64,000 nucleotides of DNA, taken from Pseudarthrobacter polychromogenes (GTDB taxonomy: Bacteria > Actinomycetota > Actinomycetes > Actinomycetales > Micrococcaceae). Below the pieces are notes generated by a model. The model was not told where the DNA came from. It saw only the letters and a program-made list of their open reading frames with translations, and did no database searches. Within the stretch, counting starts at the first letter, position 1. The number at the start of each line of letters is the position of its first letter. Below, one piece after another: positions 18,226-28,429 of this stretch. The stretch is from NCBI RefSeq assembly GCF_014644495.1, contig NZ_BMKU01000001.1, positions 372,001 to 436,000 on the forward strand. The letters are read 5' to 3'. A program made the position numbers and the translations under genes.

Positions 18226-19844
18226 GCCCTGCCAACATTGACGACTCTTCCAGCCCTCTGGACGCGGGGGCAGGAAGGCCGCTGACCCGCAAGGAACTCC
18301 GCGAACGGGAAAAGACCCTCAACTCCGGAGGCCACGATGCCGTTCCGGAGCAGGCATACGAGACCGGCCACGATATTCCACCGCTGCCCGCGGAACCCCC
18401 CGCGGCCGCAGAAGCAGACCCCCGGCGTCAGGACGAACCATTGCGTGAAGAACCGGCACCGCAGGACCGGGTGGAAGATCCCGTGATTCCGGCTGCTCCC
18501 GCCACCCCGCCGTCCATCCAGGACGATCACCACGAGCCGGCCCTTGCAGGGCACCACCACGCGGCGGGCGTGCATTACAGCGACGAACCCCACTACGAGG
18601 AACCCGGCTACGCAGACGGGAACGGCTACGCGGCCGGCGTGCACCAGCATGATGGGCACTATGACGGAACGCACTATGGGGACGGGCATGACGACGGAAG
18701 CCACTACGAAGAGGGGCACGACGACGGTGCGCACCACCATGAACTCCTTCCGGCCTCGGCCGCAGCAACCGTAGTGGCCAAGCCGTCGAAGAAGGTGCGC
18801 CGGCGCCGGCGTCTCCTGGCGCTGTTCCTGACCCTTGCCGTCTTCGTCACGGCTGTCGCCGTCGGAGCGCAGTTCCTCAAGCCGTTGCTTGGCAGCGACA
18901 AGCCCAGCGATTTCCCCGGCCCTGGTTCCGGAGAAGTGATGGTTACCGTCGAAAACGGTGAGGGCACCCGGTCTGTCGCCTCGAAGCTGGAAAACGAAGG
19001 GGTGGTGGCCAATGCCGATACATTCCTGCAGAGCTTCAACGCATCCGGCGGAATACTCGCGCCGGGTGACTTCACGTTCAAGTCGGAAATGAAGAACTCG
19101 GACGCCGTGAACGTCCTCCTTGGCAAGGACCAGGAAAAAGTCATCTACTTCGCGCTCAGCGCCGGTCTGCGCATTGGCGAGTCCCTCCAGGCGATCTCGC
19201 AGGGGTCCGGGATTTCCTTCCAGGACCTGCAGGCCCTCAGCAACGAGCCGGCCCAGTTCGGTCTTCCGGCCAACGCCAAGAACCTCGAGGGATACCTGGC
19301 GCCGGGGGAGCACCGCTTCCCCCTTGGCACTCCGGCAAAGGACATCCTCCAGTCCCTGGTTAAGATCACAACGGACGAACTTGTGTCGCAGGGCATCACG
19401 GACCCAGCCAAGCAGTACGAGGCCGTGATTGTCGCCAGCATCGTCCAGGCCGAGGGCGGCCAGGCGGAGTACGGGGACGTGGCCGGTGCCATCTACAACC
19501 GGCTCAAGCCCAATGACCAGACCGGGGGCTTCCTGCAGGTGGACTCCGCCGTGACCTATGGCCTGGGGACCAAGAGCTACAACTTCACTGATGAACAGCG
19601 CCAGGACAAGTCCAACCCGTACAACACCTATGCGAATCCCGGCCTGCCGCCAGGACCCATCGGCTCCCCGGGAAAGACTGCGATCGACGCTGCCGCCAGG
19701 CCCAAGACCAACGACTACCTCTACTGGGTGACCATCAACCTGGACACCAAGGAGACCAAGTTCTCCAAGACACTTGATGAGCACAACCGCTACGTGGAGC
19801 AGTACAACGCCTGGTGCACGGCCAACGTGGGACGTTGCACGTGA
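18222..19844 (+). CDS. mltG: Endolytic murein transglycosylase MltG with a His-rich cytoplasmic extension
   Basis: Cleaves nascent glycan strands and is thought to end peptidoglycan chain growth. 540 residues, GTG start overlapping the ruvX stop. The first 185 or so residues are cytoplasmic and include a Pro/Ala/acid part and a His/Tyr/Gly/Asp-rich stretch (about residues 105-180, for example HYDGTHYGDGHDDGSHYEEG). A basic cluster KKVRRRRR precedes a single membrane helix (LLALFLTLAVFVTAVAVGAQ). The YceG domain follows, with a LysM-like start (VENGEGTRSVASKLENEGVV) and the catalytic region EAVIVASIVQAEGG (conserved Glu), then NTYANPGLPPGPIGSPGKTA. It overlaps aroE by GTGA. Confidence 0.95.
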   Translation: MSPANIDDSSSPLDAGAGRPLTRKELREREKTLNSGGHDAVPEQAYETGHDIPPLPAEPPAAAEADPRRQDEPLREEPAPQDRVEDPVIPAAPATPPSIQDDHHEPALAGHHHAAGVHYSDEPHYEEPGYADGNGYAAGVHQHDGHYDGTHYGDGHDDGSHYEEGHDDGAHHHELLPASAAATVVAKPSKKVRRRRRLLALFLTLAVFVTAVAVGAQFLKPLLGSDKPSDFPGPGSGEVMVTVENGEGTRSVASKLENEGVVANADTFLQSFNASGGILAPGDFTFKSEMKNSDAVNVLLGKDQEKVIYFALSAGLRIGESLQAISQGSGISFQDLQALSNEPAQFGLPANAKNLEGYLAPGEHRFPLGTPAKDILQSLVKITTDELVSQGITDPAKQYEAVIVASIVQAEGGQAEYGDVAGAIYNRLKPNDQTGGFLQVDSAVTYGLGTKSYNFTDEQRQDKSNPYNTYANPGLPPGPIGSPGKTAIDAAARPKTNDYLYWVTINLDTKETKFSKTLDEHNRYVEQYNAWCTANVGRCT

Positions 19845-20701
19845 GCCTTCGGGCTGCCGTCCTGGGCCATCCGATAAGCCACTCAAAGTCCCCGGCACTG
19901 CATCTGGCTGCCTACGGCCAGCTTGGGATCGGGATCAGCTACACGGCAATCGACGTCACGGAGCAACTGCTGCCATCCCTGATGGGGCAGATCCGCGACC
20001 AGCCGGGCTGGCGCGGCCTCTCGGTCACAATGCCCTTGAAGACGGCCATGCTCGGGCAGGTGGATGAAGTCCGCGGGGTGGCCAGGACCCTGGGCGTGGT
20101 CAACACCGTCACGTTTGAGGAGGACGGCGGCACGCGGCGCGTCGTTGGCTCCAACACCGATGTGGCCGGCATCGTCAATGCACTGCAGCACGCGGGTGCC
20201 GGCGCGGCCCCGGCCGCTGTGATCCTTGGGGGAGGGGGAACTGCAGCCTCGGCCGTCGCGGCGCTCAAGGAACTCGGGGCCAGCCAGGCCAAGGTCTTTG
20301 TCCGGGATACGTCCCGGACCGCCGATGTCCTCGCCGCTGCGGACAGCCTGGACGTTTCCTTGGAGATCCGCACCCTGGCGGAGGCGGCCCGTCCCACGGC
20401 AGCGGCCGACGTCGTCATTTCCACCCTCCCGCCGCGTGCGGCGGACGGACTGGCCGCTGAACTGGCTTCCCTGAAGACCAGCCTGCCCGGAGTCCTGCTG
20501 GACGTTGCCTACGATCCGTGGCCCAGTTTGCTGGCCTCGGTATGGCAGGCCGGAGGCGGAACCGTAGTGCCCGGCCTGGAGATGCTGCTGTACCAGGCAG
20601 TGGAACAGGTACGCCTTTTTACCCGCCGCGACGATGACGTCAATGCGGCCGTCATAGATGTGATGTGCGCCTCAGTCGGCCTTCCCCGACGGGCTTTGTA
20701 A
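19841..20701 (+). CDS. aroE: Shikimate dehydrogenase
   Basis: Reduces 3-dehydroshikimate to shikimate with NADPH, 286 residues. The GTG at 19841 overlaps the mltG stop; the longer frame from 19814 has no conserved residues. The substrate-binding part includes [20 protein letters not shown] and [12 protein letters not shown], which carries the catalytic Lys of the SVT-P-K motif. Further segments are GVVNTVTF and [13 protein letters not shown] (catalytic Asp). The dinucleotide-binding loop is [13 protein letters not shown]. It is the first of the shikimate genes aroE-aroC-aroK-aroB, which run without real gaps. Confidence 0.95.
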   Translation: MSLRAAVLGHPISHSKSPALHLAAYGQLGIGISYTAIDVTEQLLPSLMGQIRDQPGWRGLSVTMPLKTAMLGQVDEVRGVARTLGVVNTVTFEEDGGTRRVVGSNTDVAGIVNALQHAGAGAAPAAVILGGGGTAASAVAALKELGASQAKVFVRDTSRTADVLAAADSLDVSLEIRTLAEAARPTAAADVVISTLPPRAADGLAAELASLKTSLPGVLLDVAYDPWPSLLASVWQAGGGTVVPGLEMLLYQAVEQVRLFTRRDDDVNAAVIDVMCASVGLPRRAL

Positions 20702-20727
20702 CCGCCCCCCGTGGCAGGATGGAAGAT

Positions 20728-21927
20728 ATGTTGCGTTGGTTGACTGCCGGTGAATCCCATGGTCCGGCTCTGATGGGAATTATTGAAGGCGTCCCCGCCG
20801 GTGTGGAAATCACCAGCGGGCACATCGCAGACTCCTTGGCGCGCCGCCGGTTGGGCTACGGCCGCGGAGCACGCATGAAGTTCGAGCAGGACGCTGTGAC
20901 CATCCTCGGTGGCGTCCGCCACGGCCTGACGCAGGGCGGGCCCGTGGCCATCCAGGTGGGAAACACCGAATGGCCCAAGTGGGAACAGATCATGTCTGCC
21001 GACCCCGTGGATCCGGAACTTCTTGCTGACCAGGCACGGAACGCGCCGCTGACCCGCCCCCGTCCCGGCCACGCGGACTTCACGGGTATGCAGAAGTACG
21101 GCTTTGACGAGGCCCGGCCCGTCCTGGAGCGTGCCAGCGCACGCGAAACAGCAACACGGGTGGCCATGGGCACCGTGGCTGCGCAATTCCTCAAGCACCT
21201 CGGCATCGAGTTGGTCAGCCACACTGTCAGCATCGCCAGCGTCACGGTTCCCGAAGGGCGTCCGCTGCCCGTGCCGTCCGACGTCCTTGCGCTCGATGCC
21301 GACCCCCTGCGCTGCTTCGACCGGGAAACCTCGGACGCCATGGTGGCGGAGGTTGATGCGGCACACAAGGAAGGCGAAACCCTGGGCGGCGTGGTGGAGG
21401 TCCTTGCCTACGGGCTGCCGCCGGGACTGGGCAGCTACGTTCACTGGGACCGGCGGCTCGATTCCCGCCTTGCCGCGGCCCTGATGGGGATCCAGGCCAT
21501 CAAGGGCGTGGAAGTCGGCGACGGCTTCCTGACCGCGTCGCGCCGCGGCTCCGCCGCCCACGACGAAATCGTCAGGGACGCCGACGGCCGGATCGTCCGG
21601 ACCAGCAACCGTGCCGGCGGCATCGAAGGCGGCATGAGCATCGGCGACGTCCTGCGTGTCCGCGCCGCCATGAAGCCCATCGCCACCGTCCCGCGCGCCT
21701 TGAAGACCATCGACGTCAGCACCGGTGAGCCCTCCAAGGCGCACCACCAGCGTTCGGACGTGTGTGCTGTTCCCGCTGCCGGCGTAGTGGCCGAAGCCAT
21801 GGTGGCCCTGGTGCTGGCCGAGGCCGTCACCGAGAAGTTCGGCGGTGACTCGGTGGCCGAAACCGCACGCAACATCAAGGGTTACCTGGACAACATTCCG
21901 GCGTCCCTGGACTCGATCGGCCAGTAA
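20728..21927 (+). CDS. aroC: Chorismate synthase
   Basis: Converts 5-enolpyruvylshikimate 3-phosphate to chorismate using reduced FMN, 399 residues. Two in-frame ATGs compete: 20719 (MEDMLRWLT) and 20728 ([20 protein letters not shown]). The second matches the usual actinobacterial N-terminus. Signatures are [33 protein letters not shown] and the C-terminal [20 protein letters not shown]. It lies 27 bp after aroE. The stop is followed at once by the aroK GTG. Confidence 0.96.
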   Translation: MLRWLTAGESHGPALMGIIEGVPAGVEITSGHIADSLARRRLGYGRGARMKFEQDAVTILGGVRHGLTQGGPVAIQVGNTEWPKWEQIMSADPVDPELLADQARNAPLTRPRPGHADFTGMQKYGFDEARPVLERASARETATRVAMGTVAAQFLKHLGIELVSHTVSIASVTVPEGRPLPVPSDVLALDADPLRCFDRETSDAMVAEVDAAHKEGETLGGVVEVLAYGLPPGLGSYVHWDRRLDSRLAAALMGIQAIKGVEVGDGFLTASRRGSAAHDEIVRDADGRIVRTSNRAGGIEGGMSIGDVLRVRAAMKPIATVPRALKTIDVSTGEPSKAHHQRSDVCAVPAAGVVAEAMVALVLAEAVTEKFGGDSVAETARNIKGYLDNIPASLDSIGQ

Positions 21928-23581
<1,654 letters not shown>

Positions 23582-23582
<1 letters not shown>

Positions 23583-24100
23583 TGCAGGGCGACATGGGAG
23601 GAACAGCTGACTGGCCGGATGCGGGTTTCCCGGGGATCCGGATCAACCCCGAATCGCTGCTGCCGGAAATCGTGAACCAGGACTCCTGCCGCGAGGCGCT
23701 GGCAGTGTCCACGGATCCCGCTGACCACATCTTCGTGCTCCTGGTGGAAGGACACGCGTCCGAGGCCGCCGAACTGCTCGCAGAAGCCCGTTTCAAGGAT
23801 CCGGAATCCTTCCGCCTGCGTGCCTTCGAGGCTGAAGTCCTCCGTGTCTCCAACCGGCTGGACCGGGCCGTCGAGCTGTTCCGCCAGCTCCTTGCAGAGG
23901 TGCAGGGAACGCCGCGGGAGGCCCTTGTGTGGCAGTTCCTGGGCAAGACCCAGTACAGCGCCGGGCAGACGTCCGCGGCCGTTGAATCCTTTGCGCGGGC
24001 CCTGGACCTTCGGGTAGCACAGTCCGCCGATGCGGCGCAGATCTACTCATCCACAGTGGCGCTGCAGCGTGCGCGGGACGTGCTGGAGCTCGCCTGCTGA
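23582..24100 (+). CDS. Tetratricopeptide-repeat protein at the end of the aro cluster
   Basis: A 172-residue soluble protein. The helical repeat pattern fits TPRs: DHIFVLLVEGHASEAAELLA, ESFRLRAFEAEVLRVSNRLD, ALVWQFLGKTQYSAGQTSAA and VESFARALDLRVAQ. No enzyme motif or signal peptide is visible. It overlaps the aroB stop by one base, so it is co-transcribed with the shikimate genes. The partner protein is unknown. Confidence 0.85.
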
Positions 24101-24290
24101 CGCTGCCTGCAGCCCGGTTGGAGGGCGGCTTGGGGGCTGGGCCGAAAGGTGCCCGGAATTTACCGGTAGAATGGTTCTTGAATTTTTAACTCCCCGATTT
24201 TTGACAAACACGCGCTGGCAGTCCGTTTGGCCTGTCTGCCCGGCATACAACGTCTGACAACGCGACCAGACAGAGAAACCAGAGGAAACA

Positions 24291-24854
24291 GTGGCAACCA
24301 CTAACGACATCAAGAACGGAACGGTCCTGAAGCTTGAGGGCCAGCTCTGGAACATCATCGAATTCCAGCACGTCAAGCCTGGCAAGGGCGGTGCTTTCGT
24401 CCGCACCAAGATGCGCAACGTGATGTCCGGAAAGGTCGTGGACAAGACGTTCAACGCCGGGCTCAAGATCGAGACCGCCACCGTGGACCGCCGCGACTAC
24501 CAGTACCTGTACCAGGACGGTGCGGACTTCGTGTTCATGGACACCTCCGACTACGACCAGATCACGGTCTCCGGCGCCACCGTGGGCGACGCCACCAACT
24601 TCATGCTGGAAAACCAGATGGTCAACATCGCCATCCACGAGGGCAATCCGCTCTACATCGAACTGCCCCCGAGCGTTGTCCTGGAAATCACCTACACCGA
24701 GCCGGGCCTGCAGGGCGACCGCTCCTCCGCCGGCACCAAGCCCGCAACCCTGGAAACGGGCTACGAGATCCAGGTCCCGCTGTTCATCGAGAACAACACC
24801 AAGGTCAAGGTGGACACCCGCGATGGCAGCTACCTGGGCCGGGTTACCGAGTAG
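24291..24854 (+). CDS. efp: Elongation factor P
   Basis: Relieves ribosome stalling at consecutive prolines. 187 residues, GTG start at 24291 after AGAGGAAACA. The KOW-like N-terminal domain carries [12 protein letters not shown] with Lys32 at the tip of the loop that enters the peptidyl-transferase centre; in Actinobacteria this Lys is reported to work without EpmA-type modification. The two OB domains follow, ending [20 protein letters not shown] and RDGSYLGRV, the usual C-terminus. The 190-bp upstream gap includes an AT-rich stretch with a perfect TTGACA at 24201-24206 but no convincing -10 at the right distance. The stop overlaps nusB by one base. Confidence 0.97.
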   Translation: MATTNDIKNGTVLKLEGQLWNIIEFQHVKPGKGGAFVRTKMRNVMSGKVVDKTFNAGLKIETATVDRRDYQYLYQDGADFVFMDTSDYDQITVSGATVGDATNFMLENQMVNIAIHEGNPLYIELPPSVVLEITYTEPGLQGDRSSAGTKPATLETGYEIQVPLFIENNTKVKVDTRDGSYLGRVTE

Positions 24855-25264
24855 TGAGCGCCCGCGGTAAAGCCCGTAACAGGGCACTGGATGTTCTTTT
24901 CGAAGCCGAGCAGCGCTCGGTTTCGGCTTTTGACGTGATCCGTTCGCGGCGCGAAAAGACTGACCAGGTGGTAAACCCGTACACCATCGAAATCGTTGAG
25001 GGCGTTGTTTCCCACCAGGCGGCGATCGACGAGTTCCTGGAAACGTACTCCCAGGGCTGGAGCCTGGAGCGGATGCCTTCCGTGGACCGCATTATCCTGC
25101 GCATCGGCACGTGGGAGCTCCTGTACAACGACGACGTCCCGGACGGCGTCGCGGTCAGCGAAGCTGTGGCGCTGGCGAAGACCCTGTCCACTGACGAATC
25201 GCCGCAGTTCATCAACGGGCTGTTGGGCCGCCTGCAGCAGCTGAAGCCGTCGCTGCTCGCCTGA
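24854..25264 (+). CDS. nusB: Transcription antitermination factor NusB
   Basis: An all-helical 136-residue factor that binds boxA RNA with NusE (S10) for rRNA antitermination. The N-terminus SARGKARNRALDVLFEAEQR carries the arginine-rich RNA-binding helix. The C-terminal DGVAVSEAVALAKTLSTDES followed by PQFINGLLGRLQQL is the family signature. It is 1-bp overlapped with efp, an arrangement common in Gram-positive bacteria. A terminator follows at 25292-25325. Confidence 0.96.
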   Translation: MSARGKARNRALDVLFEAEQRSVSAFDVIRSRREKTDQVVNPYTIEIVEGVVSHQAAIDEFLETYSQGWSLERMPSVDRIILRIGTWELLYNDDVPDGVAVSEAVALAKTLSTDESPQFINGLLGRLQQLKPSLLA

Positions 25265-25291
25265 GCATCACCAACACACGGCAACACCAGG

Positions 25292-25325
25292 AGGACCGGC
25301 CGCCACGGATGTGGAGGCCGGTCCT
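25292..25325. terminator. Hairpin between convergent nusB and PrsW-like genes
   Basis: AGGACCGGCC (25292-25301) pairs perfectly with GGCCGGTCCT (25316-25325) around a 14-base loop. It lies in the 100-bp gap between two convergent genes and could work in both directions. On the plus strand TTCCCCC follows. Confidence 0.7.
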
Positions 25326-25364
25326 TCCCCCGTTAAGGCCCGCATGGCGGGACCTTCGGCCTGT

Positions 25365-26642
25365 TCAGTGTGCGACGGCGGCCCGCAGGGCCAGGATGCG
25401 CTGCAGCTGCTGCCGCTCCTCAGCCTGGTGCAGCTGTACGTCGCGGCCGCTCAGGATGCGCTGGCGGGTGTTGGCCAGCCGTGTGGCCGCTTTCAGGAAT
25501 TCCCTCATCTGCCGTTTCCTGCCATAGCTCCCAGCCCAGTTCAGGGCAGTGCGCCGGCCGCCCAGGGTGGCCATCAGCTCCACCTCGGCCGGCGTGAACC
25601 AGCCGGCGGCTGAGTACTCCAGCAGGCGCTGCCGGGTCAGGCGTTTCTCCGCCACCCGCAACAGGATGATGCCGCCAATGGCGAGGAAAAAGATGGGCAC
25701 CTGGACCATGAGGTACTCCGCCAGGAAGCCCTGCCCCATGCTGTTCCAGCGATTGTGCAGGAACATGGCCGGCAGCAGCCCCACGAAGAAGGCTGCCACC
25801 GAGGCACCCGCATGCCAGCGCCGGGCCGCGAACCCCATCACCAGGCCCGTGGTGCCTGTGAAGATGGCGTGCGCAAAAGGCGACATGACGCCGCGGAGGA
25901 AGAAGACCTGGGCAAAGTCGCCGGCAGGATCCGCGGACTCCGCAACGGCCCGGCCGAAGTACAGGATGTTCTCCGTGAAAGCGAAACCCCCTGCGATGGT
26001 GAACGCAAACACCACGCCATCCACCGGTCCGTCAAAGTGCTTCCTCGCCATCAGGAGGAGTATCAGCAGCCCCAGGGATTTTGCGAACTCCTCCACGATG
26101 GGGGCCTGCACCGTGGCCATGTAGGCCTGGAGGTCGGCTCCGTCGGAAAACTGGAACGCCAGGACAAAGAACGGCTGGATCAGCAGGGTTACTGCAATGG
26201 ATACCGCAGCGCCCCAGGTAAACGCGAAAAAGAGGAGCCGCTTCGGTTCAGGTTCCCACTTGTCAATGATGTGCACGGCCAGGAGAACCACCGAGAGCGG
26301 AACCAGGGACGCGAGGAATCCCACCAGGAACCCGGCCGGCCCGGTGTTGGACAGCAGGAACGGGACCACCAGGAACAAGCTGAGGAAGGCAAGGGTGCTC
26401 CCGCCGACCGTCAACCCCACCAGGCCGCTGCGGGACCGGCCAGCCTTCATCACGGCTCCCTGGACCTGCGGCGGCACTAGCGTGTCCACGGGCCTGCCCA
26501 CGTGTCCCGGCGCGGGGCGGTAGTTCCCCGGCTCCACATGCCCCATCCAGCTGGGGTTCGCCTCGCCCGGAAGCGGCGCAGTTCCCCGCAGCCTGGGATC
26601 GTCGGGCGGCCCGGAGGAAGGGTGTGGCGGATTCATCGGCAT
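25365..26642 (-). CDS. PrsW-family intramembrane metalloprotease
   Basis: A 425-residue membrane protein. The N-terminal 80 residues are Pro-rich and cytoplasmic, followed by about eight hydrophobic segments and a soluble C-terminal tail of about 80 residues. PrsW (peptidase M82) signatures are VQAPIVEEFAKSLGLLILLL (EE pair), FAFTIAGGFAFTENILYF (Glu), MSPFAHAIFTGTTGLVMGFA (His) and the later LPAMFLHNRW (His). In Bacillus this family starts regulated cleavage of an anti-sigma factor; here the substrate is unknown. It is divergent from pyrR. Confidence 0.92.
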   Translation of the reverse strand: MPMNPPHPSSGPPDDPRLRGTAPLPGEANPSWMGHVEPGNYRPAPGHVGRPVDTLVPPQVQGAVMKAGRSRSGLVGLTVGGSTLAFLSLFLVVPFLLSNTGPAGFLVGFLASLVPLSVVLLAVHIIDKWEPEPKRLLFFAFTWGAAVSIAVTLLIQPFFVLAFQFSDGADLQAYMATVQAPIVEEFAKSLGLLILLLMARKHFDGPVDGVVFAFTIAGGFAFTENILYFGRAVAESADPAGDFAQVFFLRGVMSPFAHAIFTGTTGLVMGFAARRWHAGASVAAFFVGLLPAMFLHNRWNSMGQGFLAEYLMVQVPIFFLAIGGIILLRVAEKRLTRQRLLEYSAAGWFTPAEVELMATLGGRRTALNWAGSYGRKRQMREFLKAATRLANTRQRILSGRDVQLHQAEERQQLQRILALRAAVAH

Positions 26643-26767
26643 AACGACAGCCTAGGTGCGGGCCGCTGCGCCTCCAAGGACAGCGGCGCCGGGCCGCTGC
26701 AGTGTGATCAGTACCGCGCCCTCCCGGCACAGGCTGCGGGAAACCCGTGTGGTAATTTTGAGACGCA

Positions 26768-26773
26768 CATAAT
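26768..26773 (+). promoter_or_regulatory. Possible -10 element of the pyr operon
   Basis: CATAAT sits about 52 bp before the pyrR start and would give a leader of about 40 nt containing the PyrR-binding hairpin. No good -35 is visible 17 bp upstream. Confidence 0.35.
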
Positions 26774-26785
26774 CCTTTTTTAATT

Positions 26786-26801
26786 CCGTCCTGTGAGGCG
26801 G
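26786..26801 (+). promoter_or_regulatory. PyrR-binding RNA hairpin in the pyr leader
   Basis: CCGTC (26786-26790) pairs with GGCGG (26797-26801) around the hexaloop CTGTGA. This fits the PyrR binding-loop consensus ARUC-CNGNGA-GGYU, including the conserved U-G wobble (26789/26798) and the R-Y pair (26788/26799); only the outer A-U is replaced by C-G. It lies directly in front of the pyrR ribosome-binding site (GGGGAAAGGGGAG, 26800-26812). Binding of PyrR would therefore block translation, as described for mycobacteria, rather than act through a terminator. Confidence 0.8.
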
Positions 26802-26819
26802 GGAAAGGGGAGACGAGCG

Positions 26820-27407
26820 TTGACTTCTGTCACCAGCGCACCGGTTCCAGCCAGGGTTGTCCTCAGCCAAGCGGACATTGACCGGGCCCTCACTCGTATC
26901 GCCCATGAGATCCTTGAAGCCAATAAGGGTTCGCAGGACCTCGTCCTGCTGGGCATCCCGCGCCGCGGTTACCCGCTTGCATTGCGCCTCGCCGAAAAAA
27001 TCGCCGCCGCTGACAGCAGCGTTGACGCCGCCGCCATCGTTGGCCAGTTGGATGTCACGATGTTCCGCGATGACCTCTCCCACCAGGGGACAAGGCCGCC
27101 GTACCCCACCAAGCTGCCCCGGACGGGCATCGACAACAAGGTGGTTGTCCTCATTGACGACGTCCTGTACTCCGGCCGCACCATCCGCGCCGCCCTTGAC
27201 GCGCTCGTCGACCTCGGCCGTCCGCGCATCGTCCGGCTCGCTGTGCTGATCGACCGCGGCCACCGCGAACTCCCCATCCGGGCCGACCACGTGGGCAAGA
27301 ACCTGCCAACATCATCGGCGGAAAAGGTCCGGGTCCGGCTGGCTGAGACCGACACCGCCCCTGGCGGCACGCCGGTCAACGAGGTAGTTATCGAGGGCCG
27401 TTCATGA
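26820..27407 (+). CDS. pyrR: Bifunctional pyr operon regulator / uracil phosphoribosyltransferase
   Basis: Binds pyr mRNA when UMP is plentiful and also has uracil phosphoribosyltransferase activity. 195 residues from the TTG at 26820, which sits about 8 bp after AAAGGGGAG. The alternative GTG at 26793 lies inside the regulatory hairpin loop and has no ribosome-binding site. Signatures are [10 protein letters not shown]-like [36 protein letters not shown] and the PRPP-binding loop [20 protein letters not shown]. Its stop overlaps the pyrB ATG (ATGA, 27404-27407). It heads the whole pyrimidine operon. Confidence 0.95.
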   Translation: MTSVTSAPVPARVVLSQADIDRALTRIAHEILEANKGSQDLVLLGIPRRGYPLALRLAEKIAAADSSVDAAAIVGQLDVTMFRDDLSHQGTRPPYPTKLPRTGIDNKVVVLIDDVLYSGRTIRAALDALVDLGRPRIVRLAVLIDRGHRELPIRADHVGKNLPTSSAEKVRVRLAETDTAPGGTPVNEVVIEGRS

Positions 27408-28429
27408 AGCACCTGCTCTCCACCGAGAACCTCAGCCTCGCCAATGCCATCCGTATCCTGGACACCGCCGAGGAGATGGCAGCGGTAGGCGACCGCGAGG
27501 TCAAGAAGCTCCCGGCGCTCCGCGGCCGCACCGTGGTGAACCTCTTCTTCGAGGACTCCACCCGCACCCGGATCTCCTTCGAAGCCGCCGCCAAGCGGCT
27601 CAGTGCGGATGTCATCAACTTCGCGGCCAAAGGCTCCTCGGTGTCCAAGGGTGAGTCCCTGAAGGACACCGCCCAGACGCTGTCCGCCATGGGAGCGGAC
27701 GCCGTCGTCATCCGTCACTGGGCCTCCGGCGCACCGCACCGCCTCGCAGCCACGGACTGGATTGACGCTGCCGTGATCAACGCCGGCGACGGCACGCACG
27801 AACATCCCACCCAGGCCCTGCTGGATGCGTTCACCATGCGCAGGCACTGGGCGCGCCTGGCCGGCACCGGTTCCGAAGGCGCGGACCTCAAGGGCATGCG
27901 GGTTGCCATCGCCGGGGACGTCCTGCACTCCAGGGTTGCCCGTTCCAACGTCTGGCTGCTCCGTACGCTCGGGGCGGAAGTGACCCTGGTGGCCCCGCCC
28001 ACTTTGCTGCCCATCGGCGTCGAAAAGTGGCCCTGCAAGGTCAGCTACAACATGGACGACACCCTTGAGCAGGGCGTCGACGCCGTGATGATGCTGCGGG
28101 TCCAGGGCGAACGCATGAACGCATCCTTCTTCCCCAGCACCCGTGAGTACTCCCGGCGGTGGGGATTCGATGACAACCGCCTGAAAGCCCTGGACACCCT
28201 GGGCATGAAGGACACCATCATCATGCACCCGGGCCCCATGAACCGGGGCCTGGAAATTTCCGCGGCTGCCGCCGATTCACCCCGTTCCACCGTGCTGGCC
28301 CAGGTCCGCAACGGCGTCTCGGTGCGGATGGCCGCCCTCTACCTGCTGCTTTCGGGAGACACCCGGGAACCAGCCGCCACCCCAGCCCTGGCGTACGCCG
28401 GCACCCATTCCACCAAGGAGATCAACTGA
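27404..28429 (+). CDS. pyrB: Aspartate carbamoyltransferase catalytic subunit
   Basis: Joins carbamoyl phosphate and aspartate, the first committed step of UMP synthesis. 341 residues. Active-site signatures are [20 protein letters not shown] (carbamoyl phosphate loop STRTR), [17 protein letters not shown] (HPTQ), [26 protein letters not shown] and [11 protein letters not shown]. No pyrI regulatory subunit follows; control is probably through PyrR. It overlaps pyrR by 4 bp and pyrC by 1 bp. Confidence 0.97.
   Translation: MKHLLSTENLSLANAIRILDTAEEMAAVGDREVKKLPALRGRTVVNLFFEDSTRTRISFEAAAKRLSADVINFAAKGSSVSKGESLKDTAQTLSAMGADAVVIRHWASGAPHRLAATDWIDAAVINAGDGTHEHPTQALLDAFTMRRHWARLAGTGSEGADLKGMRVAIAGDVLHSRVARSNVWLLRTLGAEVTLVAPPTLLPIGVEKWPCKVSYNMDDTLEQGVDAVMMLRVQGERMNASFFPSTREYSRRWGFDDNRLKALDTLGMKDTIIMHPGPMNRGLEISAAAADSPRSTVLAQVRNGVSVRMAALYLLLSGDTREPAATPALAYAGTHSTKEIN

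Noticed and set aside
18066-19898. 610-codon minus-strand open frame over mltG
   Set aside because: A shadow of mltG; composition is due to third-position GC and no motif is visible.
26793-26819. GTG at 26793 as pyrR start
   Set aside because: It lies in the loop of the PyrR-binding hairpin, gives a non-conserved basic N-terminus and has no ribosome-binding site; TTG at 26820 has AAAGGGGAG in front.
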